Shown here one piece after another: positions 36,310-48,500 of a DNA stretch of 64,000 nt. The stretch spans positions 22,166,497 through 22,230,496 of the forward strand of contig NC_039506.1 in NCBI RefSeq assembly GCF_003672135.1. Reading direction: 5' to 3'. The notes beneath the pieces are model-generated. The model saw only the letters and a list, made by a program, of their open reading frames with translations, was not told the origin of the DNA and made no database searches. The DNA is from Ooceraea biroi (lineage: Eukaryota; Arthropoda; Insecta; Hymenoptera; Formicidae). The position numbers and the translations under genes were made by a program. Within the stretch, counting starts at the first letter, position 1. The number at the start of each line of letters is the position of its first letter.

Positions 36310-39300
36310 TTTCCGTGCTCGCTGCCGCCGCGCCATGCGAATTAATCGCGCACCGATTTGCCGGTATGCACGGTCAACATGCGTACGCGCGCGGACAACG
36401 TTGATATTTCGCAAATAGGTTAAACGCATTGTTGAGCGATGTGGACGCCCGGCAAACTCCATGCCCGACGAACGCAATCATTGCGATGCAATATTATTAT
36501 ATCTCGGAAGCGAGCGTTCTGCGATGTTAGGCAGTCGTACGCGCTGCCGCGCGTGTTGCAATATAGTCGAGCTTATCACGGTATCTGTAATCGCTGCATG
36601 TAACGCGAGAATGCAAGCTCGAACATTTACGAATTTTATTTACTTCTATGTCGTTTGTACGCTCGCTCTGAAAAGATCGACAAAATTGTGCATTAATTTC
36701 GAGGCAGCTTAAAAGCAGATGCGATCGAAGATATAATATACTGTAATATAATACAAATTATGATACACGATTTATCGAACAACGCGCAATATTTCATGGA
36801 CGTATCATTTAATCGAGTATGAGTTTATACAATTATTCTCGCCTTTGGCTGCAAAATGCCGCGGACAATCACTCAGTAAATAGGAGTTTTATTCGTGGTT
36901 GATGAAACTGGGCGTCCAAGAGAAAGATCAACGTCAACTGTTCCTTCCGCCACGCTCGTTTCGTTCACTATCTCTCGCCGTGGGTTATTTTGCCCCATTT
37001 CCAATCTATTCATCGAGCATCGCCGATTGTTCACGATCGCGCGATTCAATATCGTGTTCTGTGTCTCCCCGTTAACGACCGTCAAAGTGCGCCGGATGCT
37101 GTCAATAGTAGACGCGAAAGTGTTAACGGGCGCGTTGCGAAAAAAAATTGGAAAAAGAGAGCGCGAGTGAGTATATTGTGATCATCACGAGTGTAAAATG
37201 AAAAAACGCTTTTTCTCCTCCCCCGCGCGCGTGCGCCCAACGACGGGGAGGAAGGGAGGCGCGGCCGAATCGTTTTTATCTCGGACGTACGCGGCTTTAA
37301 TTTCACAGTCATTACCGTTATTATTTCTCCGCGTTCGACCAAACAATTTACGCGATGAATACAGCCGCGGAGTGTACAATAACGTACGGAATTAAAAAAG
37401 GGATCGACACGTACACGGGCAAATATTTCCATACCGATGTTCGCTCGCAACCGCCGCTGGTCGAAATGCGAACATTGGCTAATTAAAACTATTTATCTCC
37501 CAGATGTGCATAAAGGCCTGTTTTAAAATCATCACGGAATAAACGCCGATTATTTGCTCCTGCATCATTTGGTTCGGGTTTTCACGTGAGATTGTGGGCG
37601 AATGAAGTTGTATGCGCGCGCGCGACGGGATAGCAGCTCGGCGATGAGACTCGCTTGAAACGAGAACGAAATTTTATCAGAGATATCTGCTAGTGCCGAG
37701 ATAAGTTTTCTTTATGCTATCAGCTCAGTTTTCCCGTTCTCAGCTTCCACTCTCCCCGGACCATCGAGTCGCGGGACTCTTTCCTGGGCGATCACTGAGT
37801 TGATGCTCTCTCCTTGCGGCTTTGTTCGTGGCAACGAAGGCCAGTGATTAGAGGTGATTCCATTTTTCCAGTTCACTCTCTGGACTACCGCCCGAGTTCT
37901 CATTATTATAAAGTCACTAACGAACCGAGGAAGCGCCCCACAGCCATCCAATTTCTCTCTTTCTCCCTCTTTCTCACGTCCATCCTCTTTCCTGAATCTC
38001 TCTCTTCTGTCTCTCGTCTCTTCTCTTTTTCCTACTCTCGCACTCGCATCCTTTCCATCTTGCTCTGGCTCTAATCTCTTTCTCTCTCGATTTCCTCATC
38101 GCTCTACGGCCAACGGACAAACCGAGAGTCCTTCCACAACTCGCAATCGCAAACTAGAGATTGAGACACTTGAGTTGCAAAGTAGTGACAGCTTTGAATC
38201 ACTTGCTTAAGTAACACGTAATATTCTGAAGTCGCGGCTTCTGATTGTTTATACACCTGCCGCAAACTTTACTCGAACACTTATAGCACATGAACAGCTT
38301 GTGTTTTGTTGGCACGGAGACCAACATTGTTATAAATAGCTTCGCAAGTTATAGAATGTTTGGTAGAATTTCTATTCGTGAACTGAATACTTTTCATGGT
38401 ACTTTAATAACTATGTCTGTTTATCGTTCTGTCATCAGGTTGTTGAGATTTTATCAAAATAGAATAAATTTCTTTTTCTCAGACAGCGGTATCAAGTTAT
38501 TTATTCTATTTGTCATTTACTTTACAAGACTGCGCAATATAATTTCACCTTAATTACGAGGCTGAAAGGATTACAACGAAAACATCTTTCCCGGTAAATT
38601 GAAGTAGAATTTTTTTAAGGATAGAGTCTGCGTTCCGGTACTTGACGGAGTTTTCATACAATTGAGCAGATTCGATAAAGTTACCACCGGTTCGCATCCT
38701 TCGCTCACTTTCAGACGAGTTTGAATCATCGGCTCGAAACACGGTAGTTCGAGCCATTCATTAGCGGGGAAAACTTTTAATACCCACTTTTATCAATAAC
38801 ATTGATTCACCAGTTTGTTAGAAAAACGTGCTTTAAGATTATCATTTGGATAGTTTTATACGTTGAATTTTCTGTCGCAGAAGTAATGTAATTGCTAGTT
38901 AATTCGTTTTATTATTATGTTTGATAATATCGTGTTATATCAGGTAACACATTGATATAAACAGCAATAAAATAAAGAAAATATTAATGCAGAAAAATTG
39001 TAAATGTAATCGGAACAAGTGAAACACAAGTTTTGCAGAAATTATGAAGTAATCCAACACTTAAGCAGGAAAGATAGTTCTTCGAAAGCTTTAGGTGGTC
39101 TATTCGAACGATAATAAGAGCCGCGAGCGCGACCAAACTTATTCGCGTGGAAGCAACAAAGTCTTGAATTCGGAGGCTTCGTAACAGCCAGGAATAATAA
39201 AGACTACCCAAGGTAAATGTTTTCACGACGAGTAAGTACGTGCGCACCATGAATATGCAAATCCGCAACAAATTTCCCCTCCTCGCGCCCGTACGCCCAC

Positions 39301-39615
39301 GAAACACCTTTTTCTGGTTGCCTGATTAACACCTCGTGAAAGTAAAATCAGCGAGTTAACGATTCTGACTCCTCTCGCCCATTACTCGGCCTTATCTTCA
39401 ATTCAATACGCCCCACCATAATCGATTAATTTCGTCACTTAAATCCCAGCCGGTGCGGCGATTCCGCCTTAATTCGCGACGGTCGCCCGGCGGCTGTTTT
39501 CGCTATGGTGTTTTCTATAATAACTTCCGCAACGTTACGAAGCTCTTTAGCCGTGCCGAAGTAATTTTATCTCTCTCGTATCTCCTCAGGACGACGTGTT
39601 TACTTTGAAACTTTT
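36310..39615. other. Non-coding stretch, no gene seen
   Basis: Mixed composition with CT-rich parts near 37960-38100. A 67-codon minus-strand frame at 38554-38757 reads plausibly but is too short to support. A CAG/GTAAC word near 38940 lacks a pyrimidine tract. Confidence 0.5.
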
Positions 39616-39620
39616 CAACC

Positions 39621-39730
39621 CCTCTCTCTCTCTCTCTCTCTCACTTTCACTCACTCACTCACTCACTCACTCACTCACTCACTCACTCACTCACTCACTC
39701 ACACACACACGCACATGCACACGCACACGC
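39621..39730. repeat. (CT)n-(CACT)n-(CA)n compound microsatellite
   Basis: About ten CT units, then about fifteen CACT tetranucleotide units (39643-39701), then CACACGCACATG-type units. In one frame it gives an alternating SLTH repeat with no coding meaning. Confidence 0.95.
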
Positions 39731-39734
39731 CCTC

Positions 39735-41149
39735 GCCCTCTCTCATCGCACATATGTATCTCCCCGCGAAGACACTTGTTTTGTTAATCATTTGACGATT
39801 TTACGTCCGTTTTACTTGCTGTCTCTTTTTCTTTTCCCCTTCCCCCTCTTTCCTCTTCATTCTCTATCTCTTTCTGTTCCGTGTTTTCTCGAGAAATAAT
39901 AAACTATCTGAGCTCGCAAAGTCGTCTCTCTCTTTGTACTATAAGCTCGCCACGAAGTTTTCAACAACGTCCAGAATAACCGTGTTAAAGTATTTCGCGA
40001 TGCGCGAGCAGTCTCGTTTAACCTCGTTATATCAGATTTCAAATGTGTCTGAGCGAAAGGATATTCCCAGATGCACCCCCACGACGACGGCAACGGCGGA
40101 AAAATTTTGCGGGCCGACTAGTATTCACGCCAGCACGAAACGTAAGCGCGGAGCGACGGAGCCGGGCTTCGTCCAAGGCTCCGGATAAGGCTTTGTAAAA
40201 ACTTTCAACCCCGCGTCGAGCGTTTCAGCCATGTTTTATCGTCCCTCGACGCTAAAATAAAGTGACCGCGACGCAAAGCTCTCGCCTGCTGCCCCTCTGC
40301 TCGGTCCTCTTCTTCTCCCTTTCTCTTTTTCTCTCTCCCTCTCTCTCTCTTTTTTTTTTAACTGTTTTCCGTCAGTTCATCCCGCCGTAGTCTCGCTCTC
40401 GCTCCAGGCACCGCGTACACGGTCCGGAATATTGTTTTAGGGATGGCGTTCGAGCACCAGCTGAAAATAGACCCGCCGTCGTGACACGCGTGTGTCTCAT
40501 CCCTCTTCATCGCCCTTTCCCTCTCTTTCTGTTCTCTTTCTGTCTCTTTGCACCGTCGCCTTTGCACTGGCCACCCTCGACGTACCAGTCCCGGTCAAGC
40601 CAACGCACGTCTCCCTTTCCCTTTCCCTATCACTCTCTGTTTCTCTCGGCACATTCCCCGACGTGAATGTGCACATCCCCCGATTCTTTCGCCGCGTTTT
40701 ATGGCAATACTAAATTTCGATGGGTGCGTGAGACGAAACGATATCAGGCTCTCGCCTGGTTGGTGACCAGCTATTGTTGCCGAAGCCATCAGCGAAGCGC
40801 GCGTCTCGCGGGGTAAATCGAGGGAGAGATCATCCATCTCGCCTGTACGCTCGTCTTCTTTTTTTCGTTTTACTGCCGACCGAAATTGCGCGATCGAGAC
40901 TGAACGCGAACGTATCGGACGCTAAAGTCGTTCTAATTGCCGCGTATAGGGGTGGATTCGGTTGTTCTTCTACGTTTATGGCATGTAGATAACGCGACTG
41001 TCGCAGTCGAGAATAAAACGAAAACTCAAGCTGGGCTAAAACAGCATACTTTATTCGGTTAGTGTAATCGATTATAAATATTGCACATTGCATGAAGAGT
41101 TTCAAATTTTCATAGAAAATTGTAAAGATATCGTTCTGAAGAAAACTTA

Positions 41150-41150
<1 letters not shown>
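39735..41150. other. Non-coding stretch, CT-rich in part
   Basis: CT-rich runs at 39820-39870, 40307-40352 and 40500-40640. No gene recognised. Confidence 0.5.

Positions 41151-41151
<1 letters not shown>

Positions 41152-41186
<35 letters not shown>
41152..41186. repeat. (TA)n microsatellite
   Basis: About seventeen uninterrupted TA units, flanked by CTTACGA and AAACAAG. Confidence 0.95.
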
Positions 41187-41189
<3 letters not shown>

Positions 41190-41191
<2 letters not shown>

Positions 41192-43285
41192 AGCAGACAT
41201 TAATATAGTCCTATTTTTTCATCTTTCAAAGATAATTATTTATGCTGGAGACTGCGCAATATATTGTATATCTTTATGAGAATAATTATTACTGGTGCGA
41301 TTATTTGTTTCGATTTCGGAGTTTCTCCCTTCGGAGATTCTGATTCTGTGTTATGAGCGCCGAGAGCCCCACCGGAAGTGACGCCTACAACGAGGAGGAA
41401 GGAACTTTCTCGTTTTCCCGGTCGCTGCAAAACACGACAGAGATTTATTAAACTTCCCCCTCGAGAGACGAAAAAGAGCCGAACGAGGAACGGCGAGCAA
41501 ACAATAAATTCAGGTTTAAGAAAACAGGATACGATGGTTAAAAGGGGAGTGACCGCGGATCGCTTTAATTCGAGGACGTCGCCTTTTTCATGTTGAGCTC
41601 AAGTTGATTTGTAACACGAAAACGATCATTTTGAACTACTTGTCACTTTGCTACGCTGTCTGTTTGCATTACGAAGGGAGAGAAGGAGGAGGCAGAAAAA
41701 GAACAGAAATGTCGGTCAGGAAATTCCAATACACTGTAAAACGGAGTCGTCCGATAAAAAACGGAAACTGTCTATGAAAAATGTAAACGCGTCAACTTTA
41801 TTGCCAAGAAGGGATCTTGCGTCGAACCTTCAAGTATTAATACGCCTAATGAATATGAAAAGTATCCAGGTCTCCTTTATAAATATAACATTTTTTGAAT
41901 TTTCATATAATTTAATATTTATAACTGTACTGCGGAACGCAGACCGACATGATTTATAGTACATACATAAAAATGATTCAAACGGTTTTGAACGAACGTA
42001 CGTTTGCGCACTGACTTCCGTAGCGAGTATCATATTTTGCAGCAGGAAATGTGACAGAAAACGCATAACATCGATTGCGAACGGCGCAACTCGATGTAAC
42101 GCGCCATCGCCTTTCGTTGTTGCCGTGCATTTCCATTATTGCGCACTTAAACGTGCCGAAACAGAAAATTCGAAAAATTCAATATTATCGTATTGGTGCA
42201 TTTCGTGCCTATCGAAAATATGAAAAGCATATATCTGCGCCGACACGAATTTTATTGTACTATCTGCTGCGCGAGTAAAAATAGTTTGTCGCGAATCACT
42301 GCTGCGAAATGTACTGTGTATCGAATTCCAATTACTCAACATGCTGCGCGCGCGGGTTTTTATCTGCCTCAATGCAAAACTTCGCCTTGCACCATTGAAA
42401 TTCGTACCATGCTTTAAATTTTAATTGCACCTCTTTATATATTAAAATGAATATTTTTTTATATTAAAGCAAACCTCGCGCCGAGTACAATGAAATTTAT
42501 CGGTTTGCACATTCGCGAATAAATTGTCGGTTCTAATGAACTAGCGCTTTAAAATAAATCCCAGATTTGCAGCACGTGCTGCATTGCCTATTTTAAACGT
42601 AAACTGCTGACCAACGCAATACAGATTTGTTGAACTCGCTCACAAAGATGGAATACACCCCAAAACGCGTCGTGAACCGTGCTCTGTCGAGTCGAATAGT
42701 ATTCCATGGCGAACGGCGTTTTTCGCAAATGCTGACACATCGTTGCGCGTCATCGCATTGTGTTCTTTTTTTCGTAAATACGATGTGGCTGCCCACTGAC
42801 GATGCCTGCACGTACAAGATGCTGCGCGTGCATGGAAATTCAAGCGCGAGCTCTCTGTCTATCTCTCTCTTTGTCTCCCTATCGGACCGTCGCTAGAGAG
42901 CACCTTTAAGGCTTTAATGTTTGCAACCGAGGAATGTTCACGGTGCATCAAGGGCGATAAGGAGTGCCCGGGGTTTATCGGTGATGGTCCGTTCTAATTA
43001 ATCAGCGATTCGTTAAAACCGTCTCCGCAGGTCGATAACGCTCCACGGGATCCGCGCTCGCTGTCGGAGTCCGAAGGACCGGGGACACGAGGGTCGGTAG
43101 GACGAGGAGACGGCGGAGAGTAGGTGGCAAATCGGAGAGGATGGGTCAGAGACAGCGGAGGGTGCTGGTGGAGAAGAGAGGGCTCGCCGGAGGGCGTAGC
43201 ACGGGTTGCGCCAGGCTATACATTACGAGCTTTAGTAGGGTTTAGCCGTCGCTATATACCGTGTCGCGGTCACCATTCCGGACCA
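41190..43285. other. Non-coding stretch, no gene seen
   Basis: AT-rich at 41840-41960 and 42420-42480, otherwise mixed. A plus-strand acceptor-like CCGTCTCCGCAG at 43020-43031 is followed by purine-rich DNA without a long frame. Nothing coding is supported. Confidence 0.45.
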
Positions 43286-43287
43286 TC

Positions 43288-43565
43288 TATATATATATAC
43301 ACACACACATACATACGTACATATATATACACACACACAAACATATATGTATAATATATAGATATACATATATCTATATATAAATTATATACATATATAG
43401 GCGCGAAACCCGCGTGCCGTGCTTGAGCGTACGCACACGCGAGCGCGCGTAATCCCACCCACATGGATAGATTCGGCAATACCCGCGTATGCACGCACGC
43501 ATGCATGCATGCAAGTACGTACATACGTACGTCTTATATATATACATATGCATGTACACGGGTAC
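43288..43565. repeat. Mosaic TA/CA/CATG/TACG microsatellite cluster
   Basis: TATATA, ACACAC, ACATACGTAC and ATATAGATATAC blocks (43288-43400), a 90-bp unique gap, then ACGCACGCATGCATGCATGC, TACGTACATACG and TATATATA blocks (43490-43550). It produces Tyr/Ile/His-rich spurious frames on both strands. Confidence 0.88.
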
Positions 43566-43569
43566 ATCG

Positions 43570-44679
43570 GTACCTGCCGCTCTGGACCTCTAACAGTGCG
43601 TGTCGAGATGTGCGTGAAGCTGTGAGCGTGTGTGCGTGCTACATAGCGAGACACACAGTGTGCTTCGCCTCGGGAATATACGGCGTTCGTGCGCGATAGA
43701 GAGCGAGACAGTCCAGGCTTGTGCTACCTCTCCTTCTCTTTCCCTCTGCCTCTCCCTCTCGGGATCGTGTAGTAGTCTCCGTGACACCCGACCTCAATGC
43801 TCGGCGATAACGTCTATCAGTTCTGTATCGCGCGCTTTGACGCTCGGCCGACTGTGCCCGCGCGCGCGTCGAAATCTCGCCGTCTGCGTCCGATCGCGCT
43901 GATGTACGCCGGCGTGCTGCAGTGATCCTCGCTCTCCTCGCCTCTTCAAAATCGGATACACCCGCCGCGGCCGGAAGCGTATCCGGTGCTTCCACGGGCA
44001 CCCCCGTGCATAATTCGCCCTGGGGCGATACGTGCGCGGCTCGATGAACCCGCCTGTGTTCGGCAATTTTACGAGCGGGCAATTTATAGAAGCCGTGCGT
44101 GCGTGTGCGCGCGCGACGTCTAATTACAATTATTGCGCGCCGTATGTGCGGCACGTTACAGCAGTGCGGCTTTTCGCGCGCGCGTAAAAATAGCCCCGTT
44201 GAGAATGGCGAGTGAGGAGACGGCTGAGCAAAAACGTGGGCGATACACTGCAACGCGCGTTTACGTTAGACGTTCACGTCGAATAGCGGGACGGTATACA
44301 TATAAGTGCCGATCTATAAGCCGAATGATGGAAAGTTCCGGTGATGTGGAAAGTGGTAAATTAATGTTTCACGAGTCCGCGAATAAAGAACTTACCCGCT
44401 GGCTGAGTTAACCGCGTAACAATTTGATGAAGCGCGCTCGTATTCGCGATAATGAGTGACAAATCGATAATTCTTACGCGTCCTATTTGCATCGTATTTT
44501 TTTTGTGCATCGGCGTTTGCAGCAGGTCTTTGCCGCCTGTCATTGTGGAATCGGAAAGAGATAATGAAAATGCATACGACTCGATACGCATACATTTACA
44601 TGTATGAAATGTATGTAATCCTCCCTTTTCATTACTAAGAAGAAATAAGATATCTGATATAATACAATATACCTTATAT
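43570..44679. other. CpG-bearing non-coding stretch
   Basis: GC-rich to about 44180 with GCGCGC runs. The 204-codon minus-strand frame over 43639-44253 is Arg/Ala-rich and motif-free and is attributed to base composition. It becomes AT-rich towards the mariner remnant. Confidence 0.45.
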
Positions 44680-45500
44680 ATATCGCACAGATTGTCAATG
44701 TATCTTAAAAGACCGTTGTGCCACTTGCACACACTTGGCTATGTGTCTCGGTAGTTGGGTACCTCACAATTTAAACGAAAAAAATGCAATGGACAGCATC
44801 TCCATCTGCGATTCATTGCTCAAATGCAATGAAAATAATCCATTTTTATAACGAATGATAACAGGCGACGAAAAGTGGATCGTGTACAATAATGTTGAGC
44901 GCAAAAGATCTTAGGAGAAGCGAGATGAACCGCAAACCACACCGAAGCAAAACATCTACAGAAAAAATACTGTATGTTTGGTGGGTTTGAAAAGGAATCA
45001 TGTACTATGAGCTGCTTCCACAAAACCAAATAATTGATTCCAATAAGTACTGTTCCCAATTGAACTGTTTAAAGGCAGCAATCGATGAAAAGCGACTAGA
45101 ATTGAGCAATCAGTGTCATCTTCCATCAAGACAATGCTAGGTCACATGTATCTGTGGCAACCCGTCAAAAATTATTGCAGCTTGACTGGGATGTTTTGCC
45201 TCATTAATCGTATTTACTTGACCTAGTACCATCAGATTTCTACTTATTCAAATCTCTGCAGAATTCGCTTAATGGAAAAAATTTCACTTTAGAGGCCTGC
45301 AAACAATACCTTGAAGAGTTTTTCGCTCAGAAAACTGGGAAGTTCTGGGAGGATGGAATTTTTATATTGCCTAAAAGATGACGAAATGTTATTGAAAAAA
45401 ATGGTGCATACATTGTTTAATAAAGTTATTTTTTAATATGAAAATTCTGTCTTTGAATTTGACTTTAAAAATATGAAATTACTTTTTACTCAACCCAATA
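44680..45500 (+). mobile_element. mariner transposon remnant (5'-truncated, inactive)
   Basis: Translated pieces match a mariner-family DD34D transposase in order. They are HLHTLGYVSR from the end of the DNA-binding region (about 44712), SICDSLLKCNE (about 44792), ITGDEKWIVYNNVERKRS (about 44865), MYYELLPQNQ, LKAAIDEKRLELSNQ, FHQDNARSHVSVATRQKL, VPSDFYLFKSLQNSLNGK (about 45230) and a C terminus KNGAYIV with TAA at 45418-45420. Catalytic Asp in TGDE and HQDN and the third Asp in VPSD are present, with 34 residues between the last two. Several stops and frameshifts interrupt it, and about the first 100 codons and the 5' inverted repeat are missing. The 3' terminal repeat is visible at about 45470-45500: read on the other strand it begins TTGGGTTGAGTAAAAAGTAA. 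A TA run follows, as expected for TA insertion. Confidence 0.93.
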
Positions 45501-45518
45501 TATATATATATATATATT
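45501..45518. repeat. (TA)n at the mariner 3' boundary
   Basis: About nine TA units directly after the mariner 3' end. mariner inserts at TA, so the target may have been a pre-existing TA microsatellite or the array grew afterwards. Confidence 0.85.
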
Positions 45519-45519
45519 C

Positions 45520-48500
45520 TGAGCCTATTTAATTTCTTGATATTCTTTAATTCAAATATTATTAATTCAATTTGTAATGTACGAGCATAGGACACGTGCA
45601 TATACTGATTTAATAAAGAATAATAATAGTGTATTATCGAAGGACTCGATTTTATTTAATAGAACGAATAAATAATCTATAAGATTCGATGCTGAAATAG
45701 GTTTGTGACACAGAACATTTGCATTCGCATCTCACTGACTTACAATCGATATGACAGAATCTCTAAATGGTGAAACGTTCTTATTTGTCAGATTCTGTCA
45801 ATAGCATTCAATCCAAGTGAGAAATTTATGGGACGCGTTTTTAAAATTAGAAGCACTACGTCCATTAATATTAGGAAGAACGGCATACAGTGCTTAAATG
45901 CATTTACTGCGCTTTGCTGTACGCTACATTTGACAGTTGAATGTTTTATATTGAAGCTGACTAAAGCGAGAGAAAGAGGAGAGGGAGAGAAAGAGCACGC
46001 ATTTGCGTGTGTTTAAAATAGCGTTTTTGCAATGGCCGAGCATTATATCTGAAAAAGCGATGACCACGCCGCGTTATTGTCTCCTGTCCGCATCGTTTCC
46101 CGCGGAATTTTCGGAACGCGCGCGCATTCAAGAAGTTGCGTTTGAAGCTCTCTCGCGTATCTCGCCTTGAGACAGGTGTTGCTCTTCGCGCTTTTAACAA
46201 ATTAAAGTGGACGGACGGACGAAGAGAGACGTTTTCCGCGACTAAAAGAGCCGTATGCGGCCAGAAAGAGAGACGTACGTACGGACGCCGGGGCACACGG
46301 GGGTTGTTGGAAGGGCAGAGGAACGAAACGGAATGGCGCCAGACGGAAAAGAAGAGAGACGACGCGCATAAAGAGAAGCGTCGAGACGTCAGGCGTTTCT
46401 CGCTCGCGCGCGGGCTTCATAGAAGCACCTTGCTATTATACTGATTACATTTTCAAATGCGCCTACCCGGGGTGCGCTTCTCTTCCCTCCCCCTTCCCTC
46501 CCCCTTCCCCGTCTCGCCACCCTCGTTCTCTTTCAGCGCGCCAGCAACATCCACGATCCGACATGTCCTATCCATTTTTTCGCGTCTCCACGGATTTCAC
46601 GACACTTGCGACGTTCTCTCTCTGCGCTGACACGTCTCGAGAAGCCTCCCTCTGCCTTAATCCTTTATCTTTCTTTCTCGGACGAGAGCGATGTAAAAAG
46701 CGACTCTCGACGCGACGAGACGAGCGATTCGGGCGAGTGAATGATACGAAATCCCGGCGAGTCGTCGTCCATATTATTATTACTAAATATTATCATTGTG
46801 TACATATAATACATATAATAATTTATATAATAGTTTAATTGAATTCAACAAAGTCAACATTCTTAACATTCTTTTATAAACTTTTCCGTTCGGTAAGCGA
46901 GGTGCATCGTCAAAATAATATATCTTCCTCTCGATATCCTCAGGAAAGACTGAACAGTCTTGTAAATATCGAGCTTTGTGCGCGCATCGGCATGAGGGTA
47001 TCTGAATTTCTAAAAGGCCAACCGGCGGCCAGTGCCGTCGTCGAGACTCGCTCACAATGCGCCGGTAAATCACCCGGGCGCGCAAGACAAAAGGCGGGAT
47101 TCAGCGAGAAAAAGTCGGTCACTGCAACGACGCAGTGTAGATCACAGCAAAGGCCTTAGATTCGCCCGCCGACTGGTCGATCTCGGATGAATATTTACGT
47201 GCGCTCACCCCCTACCTTTGACGCGCCGATTAGCCGTAAGGAAGAGGTGCGAATAGCAATAAGTTCGCGTCGCCGGCCACGCGATAAACTCGCATTTGCA
47301 TGCGCGGACTTTGTCCTCTCGCGGCACCAGCACGGGCTTATGGAAATTATGGAAATCGTTCGAGCGATAATATCGCTCGCGGTAAATGGCGAGTGACGAA
47401 GAAAGCAAGCGACGCGTACGAGAGCTTAATACGACGGCGAGTCCGCGCGAATTATCACGGCGCGATACCAGAGATATTTGCAAGTGCGCATCCGGTCCGC
47501 GATAACACCAGCATCAATCATGGAGCGATAACGAGCGCGCAGAAGGAGTTCTGCTCTGTCTAACGAAACATGAAAAGAGTACGCTTTATCTAACGCTCCG
47601 TCCGACGGGAACAAAGCTCGCGGATGCTTTCGACGAAAAATGCGTAACGCACACAATCGCGCATCGTTGACTGTATTTGCATGCCGATCGCATCGACCAT
47701 ATTGGGTCATCGACCGGGACGATGAGTTAAGTATTTTTAATAGGCGGCCGCGTAGACCAAAGAAGCGCTCCGCTCTCGCATTCACTGAACCGTCCGTCAA
47801 GTGCAATTGATTGCCGCTGTACCGAAAAGCTAATCGTGGTCGTTCTTCGTCGTTGGGACGGACAAGTGGGTTTCAATCATCTTGAGATTATCGAACGCGC
47901 TCTTGCATTGACTCGCGTAACTGTTGATTCGCGTACGAAAATCTTACACACACGTGTATTAGCTCGATCAGACGGAAAGATTGATGAAACGCGTCGATGA
48001 AAACGCGCAGTTACCATCAACACAAAGCAAGAGAGAGAGCATAACATTATATTTTTTATCGTAATTGCATCCCGATGGAATCGCATCCATCGGTCCAATC
48101 AACAGTGTCGTTACACGCGGCGCATTATTACAATCGTAAATCCGTAGTTTTCGTCGTCCCGACGATTTCTTCCTAACGAGAGATCGTTCTAACGAGACGC
48201 AGGACAGCGAGATCGAGCGATGAAATTCTAAACGCGCGGTGACTGCAACGCTGTCCGCAATTTCCTCGGTGCACTGTCCATTACGACTTTCGAGAGACAA
48301 TGAGACTTTATGGACGATTCTGCCATGCCCGGTCTTAACCCCTTGTAGTTCCCTACGTGACACCAGCCCTAATGGTACGCCCGGAGGTCGACACACCCTT
48401 TGCAGCGTCGACGTGGGCGACGCGAATTTGCTTGCCTGTTCCATGCGACCCGCACCGTGTGAGACATGCTTCATTATTTTCGCGCAATGTCTTCTTCCCG

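Noticed and set aside
35708..36418. 236-codon plus-strand open frame
   Set aside because: Built from CT/CTGT repeats and a two-copy tandem duplication; overlapping frames are open too.
38554..38757. 67-codon minus-strand frame reading ESAQLYENSVKYRNADSILKK
   Set aside because: Looks protein-like but is short, has no family match that can be named and no paired splice sites.
43639..44253. 204-codon minus-strand frame
   Set aside because: GC-rich DNA; Arg/Ala-rich with no domain.
47968..48474. 168-codon minus-strand frame
   Set aside because: About one such frame is expected by chance in this much balanced DNA; no motif, no splice context.
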